DNA of 64,000 nt, from the NCBI GenBank assembly GCA_963644855.1, contig CAVIQL010000001.1:89153-153152 (forward strand). The letters run 5' to 3'. Every line of letters starts with the position of its first letter. Position 1 is the stretch's first letter. The notes under the pieces were generated by a model. The model searched no databases. It saw only the letters and a list, made by a program, of their open reading frames with translations, and was not told where the DNA came from. Made by a program: the position numbers and the translations under genes. This stretch comes from UBA6398 sp963644855 (GTDB lineage: Bacteria > Bacteroidota > Bacteroidia > Bacteroidales > Bacteroidaceae). Below are positions 24,583 to 33,665 of this stretch, piece after piece.

Positions 24583-25848
24583 ATGAACAAATTAGCAAAA
24601 CTTCCAGTGCTTCTTCTTTGTGGAGCAGCAATGGTATTTGGTTTCTCTTCTTGCAGCGACGACAACGGCGGCAGTGAATCCAGCGAGAAACAACAGCAAA
24701 TGAGTAGCGTTTTGGAACAGTATATCAATGGTACTATTTACACAACCTACGCGAAACTTGCAGAAGAAACAGGCAACCTTTACGACCAACTCAAAGCCGC
24801 AAAAAATAAAATGGTTGCAAATCCCAATAGTTTGAGTCAGGCAGAAATCAATGAAATATGCGAGACTTTCAAGAAAGCCCGTGCTTATTACGAGGAGAGT
24901 GAAGCGTTTCTCTATGGTGCAGCTACTGATTTCGGAGTAGACCCTCATATAGATACATGGCCTTTGGCTGTAAACACTCTTGCCGGTCAGCTTTCCAACA
25001 AGAACCATATGGCAATCATGAGCGGCGATGATGACGAGGCAATCGCTTTTGCTGGCAATAGTCTTGGACAAGAGCTCCTCGGTTTCCATGGAATAGAATT
25101 TATAATATTCCGCAATGGCAAGAATCGTGAAGTTGCAGATCTTCTTGGCGAAGAAACAGATCAAGCATTCAAGGATCTTGGCGTTCATGTAACGGGTAAA
25201 GAAGAACTAATTTACGCTACAGCAGTAGCAGGCGACCTTCGCGACAGATGTTGGCAGCTTGAAGTTTCATGGAATGAAGATGCTCCTCAAGTTCATGCTG
25301 ACCGTGTGGAAGAACTTGAACTTCCGAGTACAGTAGGCGGCGGTTCTTATTCTTATGGAAAGAACATGCTTGCAGTAGGAAAAGCTGGTAGCACATATCT
25401 TACTCTTCAAGAAACAATGGTTACCATTATCAAGGCAGGATGCGAGAATATCTGCAATGAGGTAGCTAACGTTAAGATTGGTAATCCTTATGGTAATGGT
25501 AAAGAACCCGATCCCAACTATATAGAATCTCCTTATAGCCAGCGTTCGTTCATCGATTTTAAGGACAATATCATCAGTATTCAGAATTCTCTCTATGGCG
25601 GTCGTTCTGAAAACCGTGTGGCAAGCAAATCTATCATTCAGTATATGAAAGATCACAATTATAGCGATCTTGCAAAACTTGAAAGCGATATTACTGCTGC
25701 TATTCAAGCCCTCGAAACTTGCCAAAACACTCTTGTTGGCGGATTCGTGAACAATATAAAAGATCCTCTCGTTGGTAAGGCGCAAGTTGCTATTCAAACT
25801 CTTGATGATGATTTGAACAATGCGGCAGACTGGTTTGCAAAGCAATAA
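24583..25848 (+). CDS. Imelysin-family (peptidase M75) lipoprotein
   Basis: A 421-aa lipoprotein with signal sequence and lipobox FSSC (Cys24). The imelysin signature GxHxxE is present as GFHGIE (Gly167, His169, Glu172). Imelysins such as IrpA/ICMP are iron-regulated surface or periplasmic proteins involved in iron uptake; despite the M75 name, protease activity is doubtful. Two helical-bundle halves are visible, the second ending DPLVGKAQVAIQTLDDDLNNAADWF. It follows the porin by 40 nt and precedes the di-heme oxidase gene, an arrangement familiar for imelysin genes in Bacteroidota. Confidence 0.88.
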   Translation: MNKLAKLPVLLLCGAAMVFGFSSCSDDNGGSESSEKQQQMSSVLEQYINGTIYTTYAKLAEETGNLYDQLKAAKNKMVANPNSLSQAEINEICETFKKARAYYEESEAFLYGAATDFGVDPHIDTWPLAVNTLAGQLSNKNHMAIMSGDDDEAIAFAGNSLGQELLGFHGIEFIIFRNGKNREVADLLGEETDQAFKDLGVHVTGKEELIYATAVAGDLRDRCWQLEVSWNEDAPQVHADRVEELELPSTVGGGSYSYGKNMLAVGKAGSTYLTLQETMVTIIKAGCENICNEVANVKIGNPYGNGKEPDPNYIESPYSQRSFIDFKDNIISIQNSLYGGRSENRVASKSIIQYMKDHNYSDLAKLESDITAAIQALETCQNTLVGGFVNNIKDPLVGKAQVAIQTLDDDLNNAADWFAKQ

Positions 25849-25884
25849 TATTTGAAGTGTTTAAATTATAATGGTATTATAATG

Positions 25885-25909
25885 GTAGCGGAATAAAATG
25901 TTCCGCTAC
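25885..25909 (+). promoter_or_regulatory. Intercistronic hairpin between imelysin and the di-heme oxidase
   Basis: GTAGCGGAA pairs perfectly with TTCCGCTAC around a 7-nt loop, 36 nt after the imelysin stop. The tail TATTTCGC is a poor T tract, so partial termination or mRNA protection is more likely than full termination. Confidence 0.6.
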
Positions 25910-25953
25910 TATTTCGCATTAAATATATAAGACCTATAAAAGATAAAATAATA

Positions 25954-27630
25954 ATGAAACTTAGAAATCTATGTGTTTACGCTTTTGCGGGACTTGCTGG
26001 AATTTCCGTGGCTTCTTGTAGCGATGATAATAGCGGAAATAATAGCGGAAAAGAAACAGATGCCAATTATGTGGGGCATGCTGTAGGAAATTTCTCTGAA
26101 GACGAATGGTATCCTGGCGGAAAACTTGGAACTACCGACAATGTTACGGCAAAATGCTATGAAGACGAAACGCCTGCCACGGTACAAGCCGGACTTTTGG
26201 CGGAATTCAATAAGGGCGAAACTTTTTTTGAACGTAATTTCAATACAACACAGGCGCCTTTTAATGGTTTTGGTCCTGCTGCGTTGAGAAAATCTTGTCT
26301 TGACTGCCACCCTGGATACGGACACGGCAAACGTCAAAGCGGCACTTACCGTTCTACTTTTGGCAACGGCTATCTTATGGCAATTTACCACCCCGAAGAT
26401 GGAAATAATAGCAACGATGGTGACTATATATCAGAGGTTACAGCTATGCCGCAGACTATGGCTACCGAACCATTCCTGCCACCGATTGATGAAAGCAAGA
26501 TTAATATCGAATGGAAAGAAGTTACTGCGATGGAAAGTGGCTTGGCTATGCGTTTCCCCGACAACAACGAGGAATTCCACCTTACTTATCCAGAAGTTAC
26601 TATTCCCGAAGATGCATTTAATACCTATCCGCGTCCCACAAATATTGCTGTCCGTTTGGAATCTACCATTGGCGTTATTGGTGTGGGCTTGCTTGATGCC
26701 ATTCCGCAAGATTCTTTGAAGGCGCAGTATGCTGCAGAAGCAAAATACGTAGAACTTAATCCCAAATTCTGGGACAAGAGTGCTAACGATTGGGCTTCGG
26801 GTGCGTGGTATACGCTTGCCGATGGAACAAAGTCTATCAAGAGATTTACATATGCGCTTACACGTGCTTCGTTGCAAGACGGTCCGGGTGCAAATGCCGT
26901 TTGGAATATCACCAATGTGAGTCGTAGCGACCGCCCGAAACTTTATACCACAGACGCTTGGGCAGAAGCTATGTCGAAAAACCCTGATGTAATAAGCGCT
27001 ATCAAGGCTGATAAAAAATCGCCCTATTATGCTGACGGTACTGACGAAGGTATTGCAAACGCAGTGAAGGTTTTGCTTTCGCCTAACACTAATCAGTTTA
27101 ACAACGACATTAATAATTTTGAACCAGAAATGAGCGACGACAACTTTTATGCGTTCTTGGTTTGGCACCGTGGCTTGGCGATTCCACGAGCACGAAACTT
27201 GAACGACAAAGAAGTGCAGCGCGGAAAGAAATTGTTCAATCAAATGGGTTGCGCCACCTGTCATCGTCCGTCATGGACCACAGGAGATGACAATTATTGG
27301 GCTCCTGCTTCGATTGGTGGTCGTCCTTTGCCAAAATATCCTAACCAAAAGATTTATCCCTATTCGGATATGTTGCAGCATCGCCTGCATATGGTTAACG
27401 ATATCCATGGTTCGTGGTGTCGTACCACTCCTTTGTGGGGACGCGGACTTTCTCTTGTAAATACAGGTGCAGAAGACAGACTGCACGACTGTCGCGCAAG
27501 CAATGAAGTTGAAGCTATTATGTGGCATGCTTATAGCAAACAGAGTGATGCCTATGAATCGGCTCTCAAATTCTATAATCTCAAAAAGAAAGACCGTGAT
27601 GCAGTGGTTAAATTCCTACGTGCTATCTAA
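25954..27630 (+). CDS. Di-heme oxidoreductase (DUF1111-type) lipoprotein
   Basis: A 558-aa exported lipoprotein (lipobox VASC, about residue 22) with two c-type heme sites: CLDCH (Cys115, Cys118, His119) and CATCH (Cys433, Cys436, His437). This layout and sequences such as GPAALRKSCLDCH and HDCRASNEVEAIMWH match the DUF1111 di-heme 'thiol oxidoreductase' family, related to di-heme cytochrome c peroxidases and repeatedly found with imelysin. It probably performs periplasmic redox chemistry for iron handling. Last gene of the operon, 105 nt after imelysin with a hairpin between them, and followed by a terminator. Confidence 0.87.
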   Translation: MKLRNLCVYAFAGLAGISVASCSDDNSGNNSGKETDANYVGHAVGNFSEDEWYPGGKLGTTDNVTAKCYEDETPATVQAGLLAEFNKGETFFERNFNTTQAPFNGFGPAALRKSCLDCHPGYGHGKRQSGTYRSTFGNGYLMAIYHPEDGNNSNDGDYISEVTAMPQTMATEPFLPPIDESKINIEWKEVTAMESGLAMRFPDNNEEFHLTYPEVTIPEDAFNTYPRPTNIAVRLESTIGVIGVGLLDAIPQDSLKAQYAAEAKYVELNPKFWDKSANDWASGAWYTLADGTKSIKRFTYALTRASLQDGPGANAVWNITNVSRSDRPKLYTTDAWAEAMSKNPDVISAIKADKKSPYYADGTDEGIANAVKVLLSPNTNQFNNDINNFEPEMSDDNFYAFLVWHRGLAIPRARNLNDKEVQRGKKLFNQMGCATCHRPSWTTGDDNYWAPASIGGRPLPKYPNQKIYPYSDMLQHRLHMVNDIHGSWCRTTPLWGRGLSLVNTGAEDRLHDCRASNEVEAIMWHAYSKQSDAYESALKFYNLKKKDRDAVVKFLRAI

Positions 27631-27670
27631 CGCATAGCTTTTGAGAAGCACTACATTGCAATAATCATAT

Positions 27671-27712
27671 AAGGCGGAGCATGTTTTTTGCATGTTCCGC
27701 CTTATTGTTTTT
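27671..27712 (+). terminator. Intrinsic terminator after the di-heme oxidase gene
   Basis: AAGGCGGA pairs with TCCGCCTT, with inner CATG/CATG pairing, followed by a T-rich tail. Confidence 0.82.
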
Positions 27713-27808
27713 GTGTGGTTTCCAACCAGAGTTTGCTAACCATAAGTAAATGTGGGGAATGACGTTGATATTTTCCCCATTTCAAACTCTTGGAAAATGA
27801 TATCAAAT

Positions 27809-27887
27809 GTTGCAAAAATAATGTCTGACATTATTTGAATAATATCAGACATTGTTTAAAAAATATCAGACATCGTTTTTACGATAT
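27809..27887. repeat. P21 phased palindromic element, copy 7 (3 units)
   Basis: Cores AATGTCTGACATT, AATATCAGACATT and AATATCAGACATC are centred at 27827, 27848 and 27869. Ends are TTGCAAAAA and a perfect TTTTTACGATA (27877-27887). It lies between convergent genes. Confidence 0.9.
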
Positions 27888-27903
27888 AGGATATCGGATT
27901 TCT

Positions 27904-29430
27904 TTACTGATGTTGTAGTCTGAGCAAGTCGTTTACGGTTTTAACAGGATTGAATGTGGAGAGCGGTACTTCAACAAAAATTGTGTTCCAATCGCTCATT
28001 CCTCCGTTCCATAAGCCAGGTAATTCAAGTGCTTTAAGTTCTTTCCCGTTTTTCGACTTATGTGAAATAAATCCTGCCGTTGGGTCAACGAATTCTTTCA
28101 AATCGAATTTCTCGCCTTTATAGTTCTTTATTGCGCACACCAAATCTACGGGGTTGAAATAGCTGCCGTTTTCAAACATTTTACGGCTGTTTTCGTCTTC
28201 CATATTGATTTGGGAACTTTCGAGTATCTGCGGAGAAATACTTCCATCGGTATTGTATACAAGAAATGGACCGCCGCCGGCTTCTCCTACGTTTCTTACA
28301 ACACCACACACGCGAATGGGACGATTGAACTTGCAGAATAGATAGTCGGCAAGCTCCATGTTGCTTTCAAAAGACACTCCCGGGCGTGTGGTATTCAATT
28401 CCGTTTCAAGAAATTGCTTCATCTCGTTCAATCTGTCGTCTTCGGGAATGCTGTTGTCAAGTTCGTCAAGAAATTCGAATATCTTTTCTTGAATACCTAC
28501 AAGTTTGCCTGCAAGCAACTTCTTATAGTTTATGGTATCTTGCATCAGACGCTCCGGAACAATGTTATCAATATTTTTGATAAACACTATGTCGGCGTCA
28601 ATATCGTTCAAGTTTTCGATAAGAGCCCCATGTCCGCCCGGACGGAACAATATTGTGCCGTCGTCATTGCGGAAAGGTTCGTTTTGAGGCGTTGCTGCAA
28701 TGGTATCAGTCTTTGGTTTTTGTTCGGAGATTGATACATTGTATTTTCTGCCGCTTATCTTTTCAACCTCGGGCAGTTTTTCCGCCAATAGTTCCTCGAA
28801 TAGATTGCGGTGTTCGTGCGAAACGGTGAAATGCAAATTGACATCGCTTGTTTTTTCTCCTTCCAGCAAAGCACCTTCATAGAGATGTTCTTCAACAGAA
28901 GTGCGGGCGCCGTTGTCATATTTGTGGAAGAGCAGAAGACCTTTGGGCTTTTTGCCGTAATTCAAGCCTTCATCGCCAAGCAGAGCCGACACTATGTCTT
29001 TGTAACCGCCTTTCTTTATAAGTTCACGTATATTGCGATTGTAAAGTTTCGTGCATGCTTCGTCCAATGCTTCATAGAATGCAAAATGTGTGATGCCATC
29101 AAAAAACTTCTTCTCAAAATCGGTTTGAGGTTCCTCATAATCTGCGTCTAAAAAGGCATACAGATTTTTGAACATGCGACTTGCCGCTCCCGAAGCAGGC
29201 ACGAATTTCATAAGCAAGGCATTGTTTTCCTTGCAAAACTCGTCCCATTTTTCTATGTAGTCATTGCGTTGCGCTTCATCGTATTTTGCAACGCCACACT
29301 CTGCCGATGCAGCAGCATAAAGTTTCTTGTAGGGAAAACCAACTTTGAAAAGATTCAATTGGTTTAGCACTTCTTCCTCGCTTATTCCTTTCTCTGCGAA
29401 TTGTTTTTTGTCTTCTTCTGTAAATTTCAT
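27904..29430 (-). CDS. DUF4301 family protein
   Basis: A 508-aa cytoplasmic protein recognised as DUF4301, a family largely restricted to Bacteroidota. No signal peptide or membrane segment. Motifs visible: FVPASGAASRMFKNLY (about 75-90) and LFRPGGHGALIENLNDIDADIVFIKNIDN (about 258-285), which look like the loops of a nucleotide-sugar or nucleotidyl-transferase-like fold, plus CGVVRNVGEAGGGPF near residue 375. The biochemical function is unknown. A -7 box TAACTTTG is at 29459-29452, so it has its own promoter although the GH127-like gene lies 49 nt upstream on the same strand. Confidence 0.85.
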   Translation of the reverse strand: MKFTEEDKKQFAEKGISEEEVLNQLNLFKVGFPYKKLYAAASAECGVAKYDEAQRNDYIEKWDEFCKENNALLMKFVPASGAASRMFKNLYAFLDADYEEPQTDFEKKFFDGITHFAFYEALDEACTKLYNRNIRELIKKGGYKDIVSALLGDEGLNYGKKPKGLLLFHKYDNGARTSVEEHLYEGALLEGEKTSDVNLHFTVSHEHRNLFEELLAEKLPEVEKISGRKYNVSISEQKPKTDTIAATPQNEPFRNDDGTILFRPGGHGALIENLNDIDADIVFIKNIDNIVPERLMQDTINYKKLLAGKLVGIQEKIFEFLDELDNSIPEDDRLNEMKQFLETELNTTRPGVSFESNMELADYLFCKFNRPIRVCGVVRNVGEAGGGPFLVYNTDGSISPQILESSQINMEDENSRKMFENGSYFNPVDLVCAIKNYKGEKFDLKEFVDPTAGFISHKSKNGKELKALELPGLWNGGMSDWNTIFVEVPLSTFNPVKTVNDLLRLQHQ

Positions 29431-29451
29431 CAGATGATTCTTTTGATATTA

Positions 29452-29459
29452 CAAAGTTA
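29452..29459 (-). promoter_or_regulatory. -7 box of the DUF4301 gene
   Basis: TAACTTTG on the minus strand matches TAnnTTTG, about 21 nt before the start codon. No clear -33 element. Confidence 0.45.
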
Positions 29460-29479
29460 GCAATTTATTCGCACGTGTG

Positions 29480-31246
29480 TCAGCGCGTAAATATTATTCG
29501 GCGGGAATAAGCGGGCTTTGCGTCCATTCTAATGCTTGGAGACATCAAATGATACAAAGGTGAGAGTTTTGTTCCGCTTTTCTTTCCTACAAAAGTAGTA
29601 TAGTCGTTATGATGTATCGGCTCGTCGTAAATCATGTTTGCGTTATTGCCGATTTGTCCTCCCAAAACGAGTGGACCATACATCACTCGGAATGCTCCGG
29701 CTTCGTTGTTTTCTTTGTTTATAACGTCTTTGTAAATTGCTTTCTGCGTGAAAGTGATTTTTATCTCGTCGCCGTTTTTATAATGTCTTGTTATTTTTGC
29801 CAATCCGTCGGCTTCTTCATATTTTGCAGGCTTTCCGTTTACCGACATACTGTAATTTTCTGCCCATGATGCCTTGGCGAACGAAAGAGTCGCCTTTCCT
29901 TTGGGTGCGGCAACCACTTTGATTCGTGCGTAGCTTGTTATTGGGTATCCGGTCTTTACTTCCAGTTTTACGTATCCGCCTCCGGCGAGAGTGTCGGCAA
30001 TTATTGCGTCTCTCAGGAAAGGCATTGCCAATTCGTTGCCGTTTTTGAATGCGGTGAAATCGGCAGCCCGTCCGAGTCCTTCGCCTCCTCGCATGGTGCA
30101 ACACCAATGTGCTTCGTCGCAGTTGGGAGATACGCAGTAGGTGTTGCGTGTTTTGCCCGGACTCATCTCCAAACCAAATCCGCCGTTGTCTCTTTGGGCA
30201 AGACAAATGGCGTTGTAGTATATAAGTTCTGCGTCTTCGCGATACTCAGCTTTGCCTGTGTGTTGCCAAAGTTGCGCTGCCACGATAAAGGCGTCGACTA
30301 TGGCGCAAGGTTCTGTCCATGTATCGTAACGGCAAAACCAGTTGTAATTGCCGTAGAACTCTGTCATTCCAAATTTCTTGTAAATCTCCCAGCGTTTCTC
30401 AACTTCGCTTATGTATTTGGTGTCTTTGGTTATGTCGGCATACCTTATCAGTCCGCGCATAGCCGTTAGTGAAGCATGGGTTTGCGCTTTAATTCCTGTG
30501 AGGTCTACATTTAGATAAAGGTTTATCAGTTTGTCTGCCACGGAACGTATTTTTTCGTCGCCGGTTACTTGTAGTGCGTGGAGCAGTCCTTCCATTCCGA
30601 TAAACACGCAGCCTATGTCGGTAGACAAACGCCAATGTCCGATGATTTGCGACAGACTTCCGGAGGCTTCGCCTATGTTTTGCTTGCGGCTTTCGGGCGA
30701 GATGGGGTAGTAGTTATAGTATTTGTCGCCGGGCAAGAAGAGATTTTCAGCCAAACGTTTGATTATGGGCAGTTGTTTGCTGTCTTTCTTCCAAAGATAA
30801 TACTCACACAATCCGCGCAAAAACCAACCGTTGCCCGAAAGTTGCTGTTCGTCCACAGAGTCGCGGTGAATGGTGCCCATATATCCGAGTTCGTTCAGAT
30901 GGGCTGGTATGCGGTTGATAATTTCGTCGAGATAGCGCGGCGTGCGTCCCGTGGCGCGAGCGTCCATAATGATTCCGAGAATAGTACGTCCCTCGGTGTC
31001 GCCGGGCCAATAGCCTGATTGTTGTTCGGTAAGGAAAACATTGTCGGGTTGATACTTTTCTTCTTCAAGCCTGTTGAGGTTTTTTTGAAGACGGGCTTTG
31101 AGTTCTCCTCCAACCTTGATATTTTCAAAAGCTATAGTCTCATATTTTGAAACCTTGTTTGGAGTTTTTGTGTCTTGGGCGTTGGCTGTCAAAACCAAAG
31201 TTGACAGTGCGAGCAATGTCCCGCAAAATAATTTGTTGTGTAGCAT
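29480..31246 (-). CDS. GH127-like (DUF1680) beta-L-arabinofuranosidase-type enzyme
   Basis: A 588-aa exported enzyme with a signal peptide (cleavage after ANA, about residue 23) and the all-alpha (alpha/alpha)6 barrel typical of GH127/GH146. The cysteine-rich stretch CVSPNCDEAHWCCTMRGGEG (about 365-385) corresponds to the site where GH127 enzymes bind zinc and use a Cys nucleophile. GYWPGDTEGR near residue 73 and FRVMYGPLVLGGQIG near 520 also fit. The product would be L-arabinose or a related sugar released from glycans; the exact family and substrate are not decided. No SusC/D nearby. Confidence 0.8.
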   Translation of the reverse strand: MLHNKLFCGTLLALSTLVLTANAQDTKTPNKVSKYETIAFENIKVGGELKARLQKNLNRLEEEKYQPDNVFLTEQQSGYWPGDTEGRTILGIIMDARATGRTPRYLDEIINRIPAHLNELGYMGTIHRDSVDEQQLSGNGWFLRGLCEYYLWKKDSKQLPIIKRLAENLFLPGDKYYNYYPISPESRKQNIGEASGSLSQIIGHWRLSTDIGCVFIGMEGLLHALQVTGDEKIRSVADKLINLYLNVDLTGIKAQTHASLTAMRGLIRYADITKDTKYISEVEKRWEIYKKFGMTEFYGNYNWFCRYDTWTEPCAIVDAFIVAAQLWQHTGKAEYREDAELIYYNAICLAQRDNGGFGLEMSPGKTRNTYCVSPNCDEAHWCCTMRGGEGLGRAADFTAFKNGNELAMPFLRDAIIADTLAGGGYVKLEVKTGYPITSYARIKVVAAPKGKATLSFAKASWAENYSMSVNGKPAKYEEADGLAKITRHYKNGDEIKITFTQKAIYKDVINKENNEAGAFRVMYGPLVLGGQIGNNANMIYDEPIHHNDYTTFVGKKSGTKLSPLYHLMSPSIRMDAKPAYSRRIIFTR

Positions 31247-31542
31247 TATTTTTCGATGTGTTTAGTCTGTTGGTTAGGTGGGAGAAGATTGTTTTAGTGC
31301 AAAAAGCCAAATCTTCCCTTCAATGTGCCGACAAAATCAATGCCGGTGCTTGGTTGGCATACTGATGTAGGCTAATAGATGCAAGTTTACGATATTTTTT
31401 CGGAAAATCCGCCATTATGGTGTTGTTTTTTCGCGTTTACCGTATTTTTCTGTCGTTTATCATCTAAAAAACGTCTTATTAAATGTTCCCGAAATGTAGC
31501 TTTTTTACCTCCGTTGTAAGTTGTTGAAAATGGAGTGTTTGG

Positions 31543-31630
31543 AAACGCGAAAATAATGTCTGACATTATTTGAATAATATCGGACATTGTTTAAATAATA
31601 TCGGACATTGTTTTTACGATATCCGATGTT
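31543..31630. repeat. P21 phased palindromic element, copy 8 (3 units plus a degenerate fourth)
   Basis: Cores AATGTCTGACATT, AATATCGGACATT and AATATCGGACATT are centred at 31561, 31582 and 31603, with TTTTTACGATA at 31611-31621. A degenerate GATATCCGATGTT continues in register, centred at 31624. The gap 31247-31811 otherwise contains only the sdaA terminator. Confidence 0.9.
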
Positions 31631-31733
31631 GTTTTTTTGGCATGTTTAGGGTGGCAAAATTTGCGGCGTTTGTTTTGCTCAAAAAGCAAAGTGGGGTAGT
31701 GTTTGTGTAGCGTGGTTTATGCGGTTTGCCATA

Positions 31734-31773
31734 CAAAAAGGGAGCAAACGAACTTTGTTTTCGTTGCTCCCTT
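31734..31773 (-). terminator. Intrinsic terminator of the serine dehydratase gene
   Basis: AAGGGAGCAA pairs with TTGCTCCCTT, with further pairing of CGAA/TTCG inside; on the minus strand TTTTTG follows. Confidence 0.82.
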
Positions 31774-31811
31774 AAAATGTTTCCTTTTATACCCGTATCT
31801 TGTATCAGGGG

Positions 31812-33020
31812 TCAGTTGTGGGTGATAGCAAGTCCGCCCTCGCTTGTCTCTTTGTAGAGCGACGGCAAATCGTGTCCCGTTTGTTTCATCACTTCTACCA
31901 CACGGTCGAACGAAACATTGTGCTGACCGTCGGTGAAAGAGGAGTAGAGATTGGAATCGAGCGCGCGGAGAGCCGCATAAGCATTGCGCTCTATGCAAGG
32001 TATCTGCACAAGTCCGCAAACTGGGTCGCAGGTCATGCCAAGATGGTGTTCCAACCCCATTTCTGCCGCATATTCTATCTGCGAAAGGCTTCCGCCGAAA
32101 AGTTGGCTTGCTGCCGCAGCCGCCATAGCGCATGCCACTCCCACTTCGCCCTGACAGCCTACTTCGGCACCGGATATCGACGCGTTTTCCTTGACTACAT
32201 TGCCAAACAAACCGGCTGTTGCCAATGCGCGAAGTATTCTCGGGTCCATGAATTCCTTGGTGTTTTGAAGATGATACAACACTGCCGGCAACACTCCGCA
32301 CGAGCCGCATGTGGGAGCCGTTACTATCACGTGGCCCGACGCATTTTCTTCTGATACTGCCAAAGCATAGGCAAACGTCAGTCCTTGTGATTCGAGCGAA
32401 GGCTTGAGACCTTTTGATTTTACATAGAATTTAGTTGCTTTACGTTGCAAATGCAATGTGCCAGGTAGTACCTCCTCTTCGGAAAGCCCGCGTTGTATAG
32501 ATTCTTTCATGGTGTTCCATACTTCGGCAAGGTATTCCCAAAGATCGTTGTCCTCATACATTTGCACATACTCCCAATAGTTCAGCCCGTGATTGCTGCA
32601 AAAATCCATGATGTCCTTCATGTGGGTGTGGGGATAGATATCCGGATTTTCTTTGTTTAGAAACTTGGGATTTTCTTCCTTCAACGAACCTCCGCCAACG
32701 CTATAAACCGTCCAATCGTCCAAGAAATTTCCGCCGGCGTCAAATGCCTCGAATTTCATGGCGTTTGGGTGGAACGGCAAAAAGGTTTTAGGTTCCCACG
32801 ATATACGGGTTTCGATGTTTGCTTGACTGAAAACGTTTGTCAGAGCTTGGTCGGTGAGGTGTCCTTTTCCCGTGGCGGCGAGACTTCCGTATAGAGTGAT
32901 ATTAACCTTGCTCATATCGTTTACATGGCTCAAGAAAATCTCGGCAGCAAACGCCGGTCCCATCGTATGACTTGACGAAGGACCGTGCCCAATCTTGTAG
33001 ATCTCTTTTATAGTTCGCAT
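31812..33020 (-). CDS. sdaA: L-serine ammonia-lyase (iron-sulfur serine dehydratase)
   Basis: A 402-aa single-chain L-serine deaminase converting serine to pyruvate and ammonia. The N-terminal beta domain starts with IKEIYKIGHGPSSSHTMGP, the substrate-binding signature. The alpha domain carries the cysteines of the 4Fe-4S cluster: TAPTCGSCGVLPA (about residue 236 on) and DPVCGLVQIPC (about 336 on). Alpha and beta parts are fused in one chain, as in E. coli SdaA. The preceding -7 box (TATCTTTG, 33050-33043) gives it its own promoter. A link with the threonine aldolase in the window is metabolic only. Confidence 0.92.
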   Translation of the reverse strand: MRTIKEIYKIGHGPSSSHTMGPAFAAEIFLSHVNDMSKVNITLYGSLAATGKGHLTDQALTNVFSQANIETRISWEPKTFLPFHPNAMKFEAFDAGGNFLDDWTVYSVGGGSLKEENPKFLNKENPDIYPHTHMKDIMDFCSNHGLNYWEYVQMYEDNDLWEYLAEVWNTMKESIQRGLSEEEVLPGTLHLQRKATKFYVKSKGLKPSLESQGLTFAYALAVSEENASGHVIVTAPTCGSCGVLPAVLYHLQNTKEFMDPRILRALATAGLFGNVVKENASISGAEVGCQGEVGVACAMAAAAASQLFGGSLSQIEYAAEMGLEHHLGMTCDPVCGLVQIPCIERNAYAALRALDSNLYSSFTDGQHNVSFDRVVEVMKQTGHDLPSLYKETSEGGLAITHN

Positions 33021-33042
33021 AACAGAATAAAAAAGTATAATG

Positions 33043-33050
33043 CAAAGATA
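33043..33050 (-). promoter_or_regulatory. -7 box of the serine dehydratase gene
   Basis: TATCTTTG on the minus strand, 22 nt before the start codon, a perfect TAnnTTTG match. Confidence 0.5.
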
Positions 33051-33089
33051 TTATTTCGTTGTCGTTTTAACCCTAAAACGCCGGCGAAA

Positions 33090-33665
33090 TTATTGTAATA
33101 CACCAATTTCGCGAAACATAGCACGGTAGAATTCCGCTTTCCGTTCAATGCTCATCGGATAGGCACGGCTCGAACTCGGCATGCGGTAGAAAGAAATTTC
33201 AGTTCCGTTTATCGTTGTTTTGATGTGCTTTCTGGTTTGTGGAATATCCGTTCCCAATTGGCGCGCAATCTCTTCTGCCGATTTCCCGCCGGTAGCCGCA
33301 ATGGCAATACACTGTGGCATGCTGCTCAAAAGCATAGGTATGTCGGTGGGTTGGGATATCTCCAAAAACTTGTCGCTTGCATTATTGTTCAGTCGTATTA
33401 CAGCTGTGGCAGTGTCGTATATCGCGATACCTCTTTCGGTGAGTAGTTTGACAATTTCCTGCAAACGGAAAGTTTTGCCGGGCACATCGGTGAGCGAAAG
33501 TTTGTCTCCTTTGAAAATCAACCCGAATATGCGCCACATATCATTGATGAAATTAGGATAAAAGAAGTTCATGGACCAACGATTTGTGGGCGGCGGAAAA
33601 CTTCCAAGCATCAAAACGCGCGCACTTTCGGGAATGAATGGTTTCAAAGGGTGATGTTCTACCAT
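33090..33665 (-). CDS. Uracil-DNA-glycosylase superfamily protein (deoxyinosine glycosylase-like)
   Basis: A 191-aa soluble protein of the UDG superfamily. The N-terminal active-site loop reads VLMLGSFPPPTNRW (about residues 17-30), like the LxLGSFP loop of Mug-like and DNA-deoxyinosine glycosylases; a C-terminal MPSSSRAYP replaces the family's substrate-binding motif of the HPSP/NPSx type. It would remove damaged bases (uracil or hypoxanthine) from DNA. Its start overlaps the end of the DUF4421 gene by 7 nt, so the two are translated from one mRNA. Exact base specificity is unknown. Confidence 0.72.
   Translation of the reverse strand: MVEHHPLKPFIPESARVLMLGSFPPPTNRWSMNFFYPNFINDMWRIFGLIFKGDKLSLTDVPGKTFRLQEIVKLLTERGIAIYDTATAVIRLNNNASDKFLEISQPTDIPMLLSSMPQCIAIAATGGKSAEEIARQLGTDIPQTRKHIKTTINGTEISFYRMPSSSRAYPMSIERKAEFYRAMFREIGVLQ

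Noticed and set aside
31247..31542. Gene or riboswitch upstream of the GH127-like gene
   Set aside because: No reading frame with coding character and no recognised aptamer pattern.
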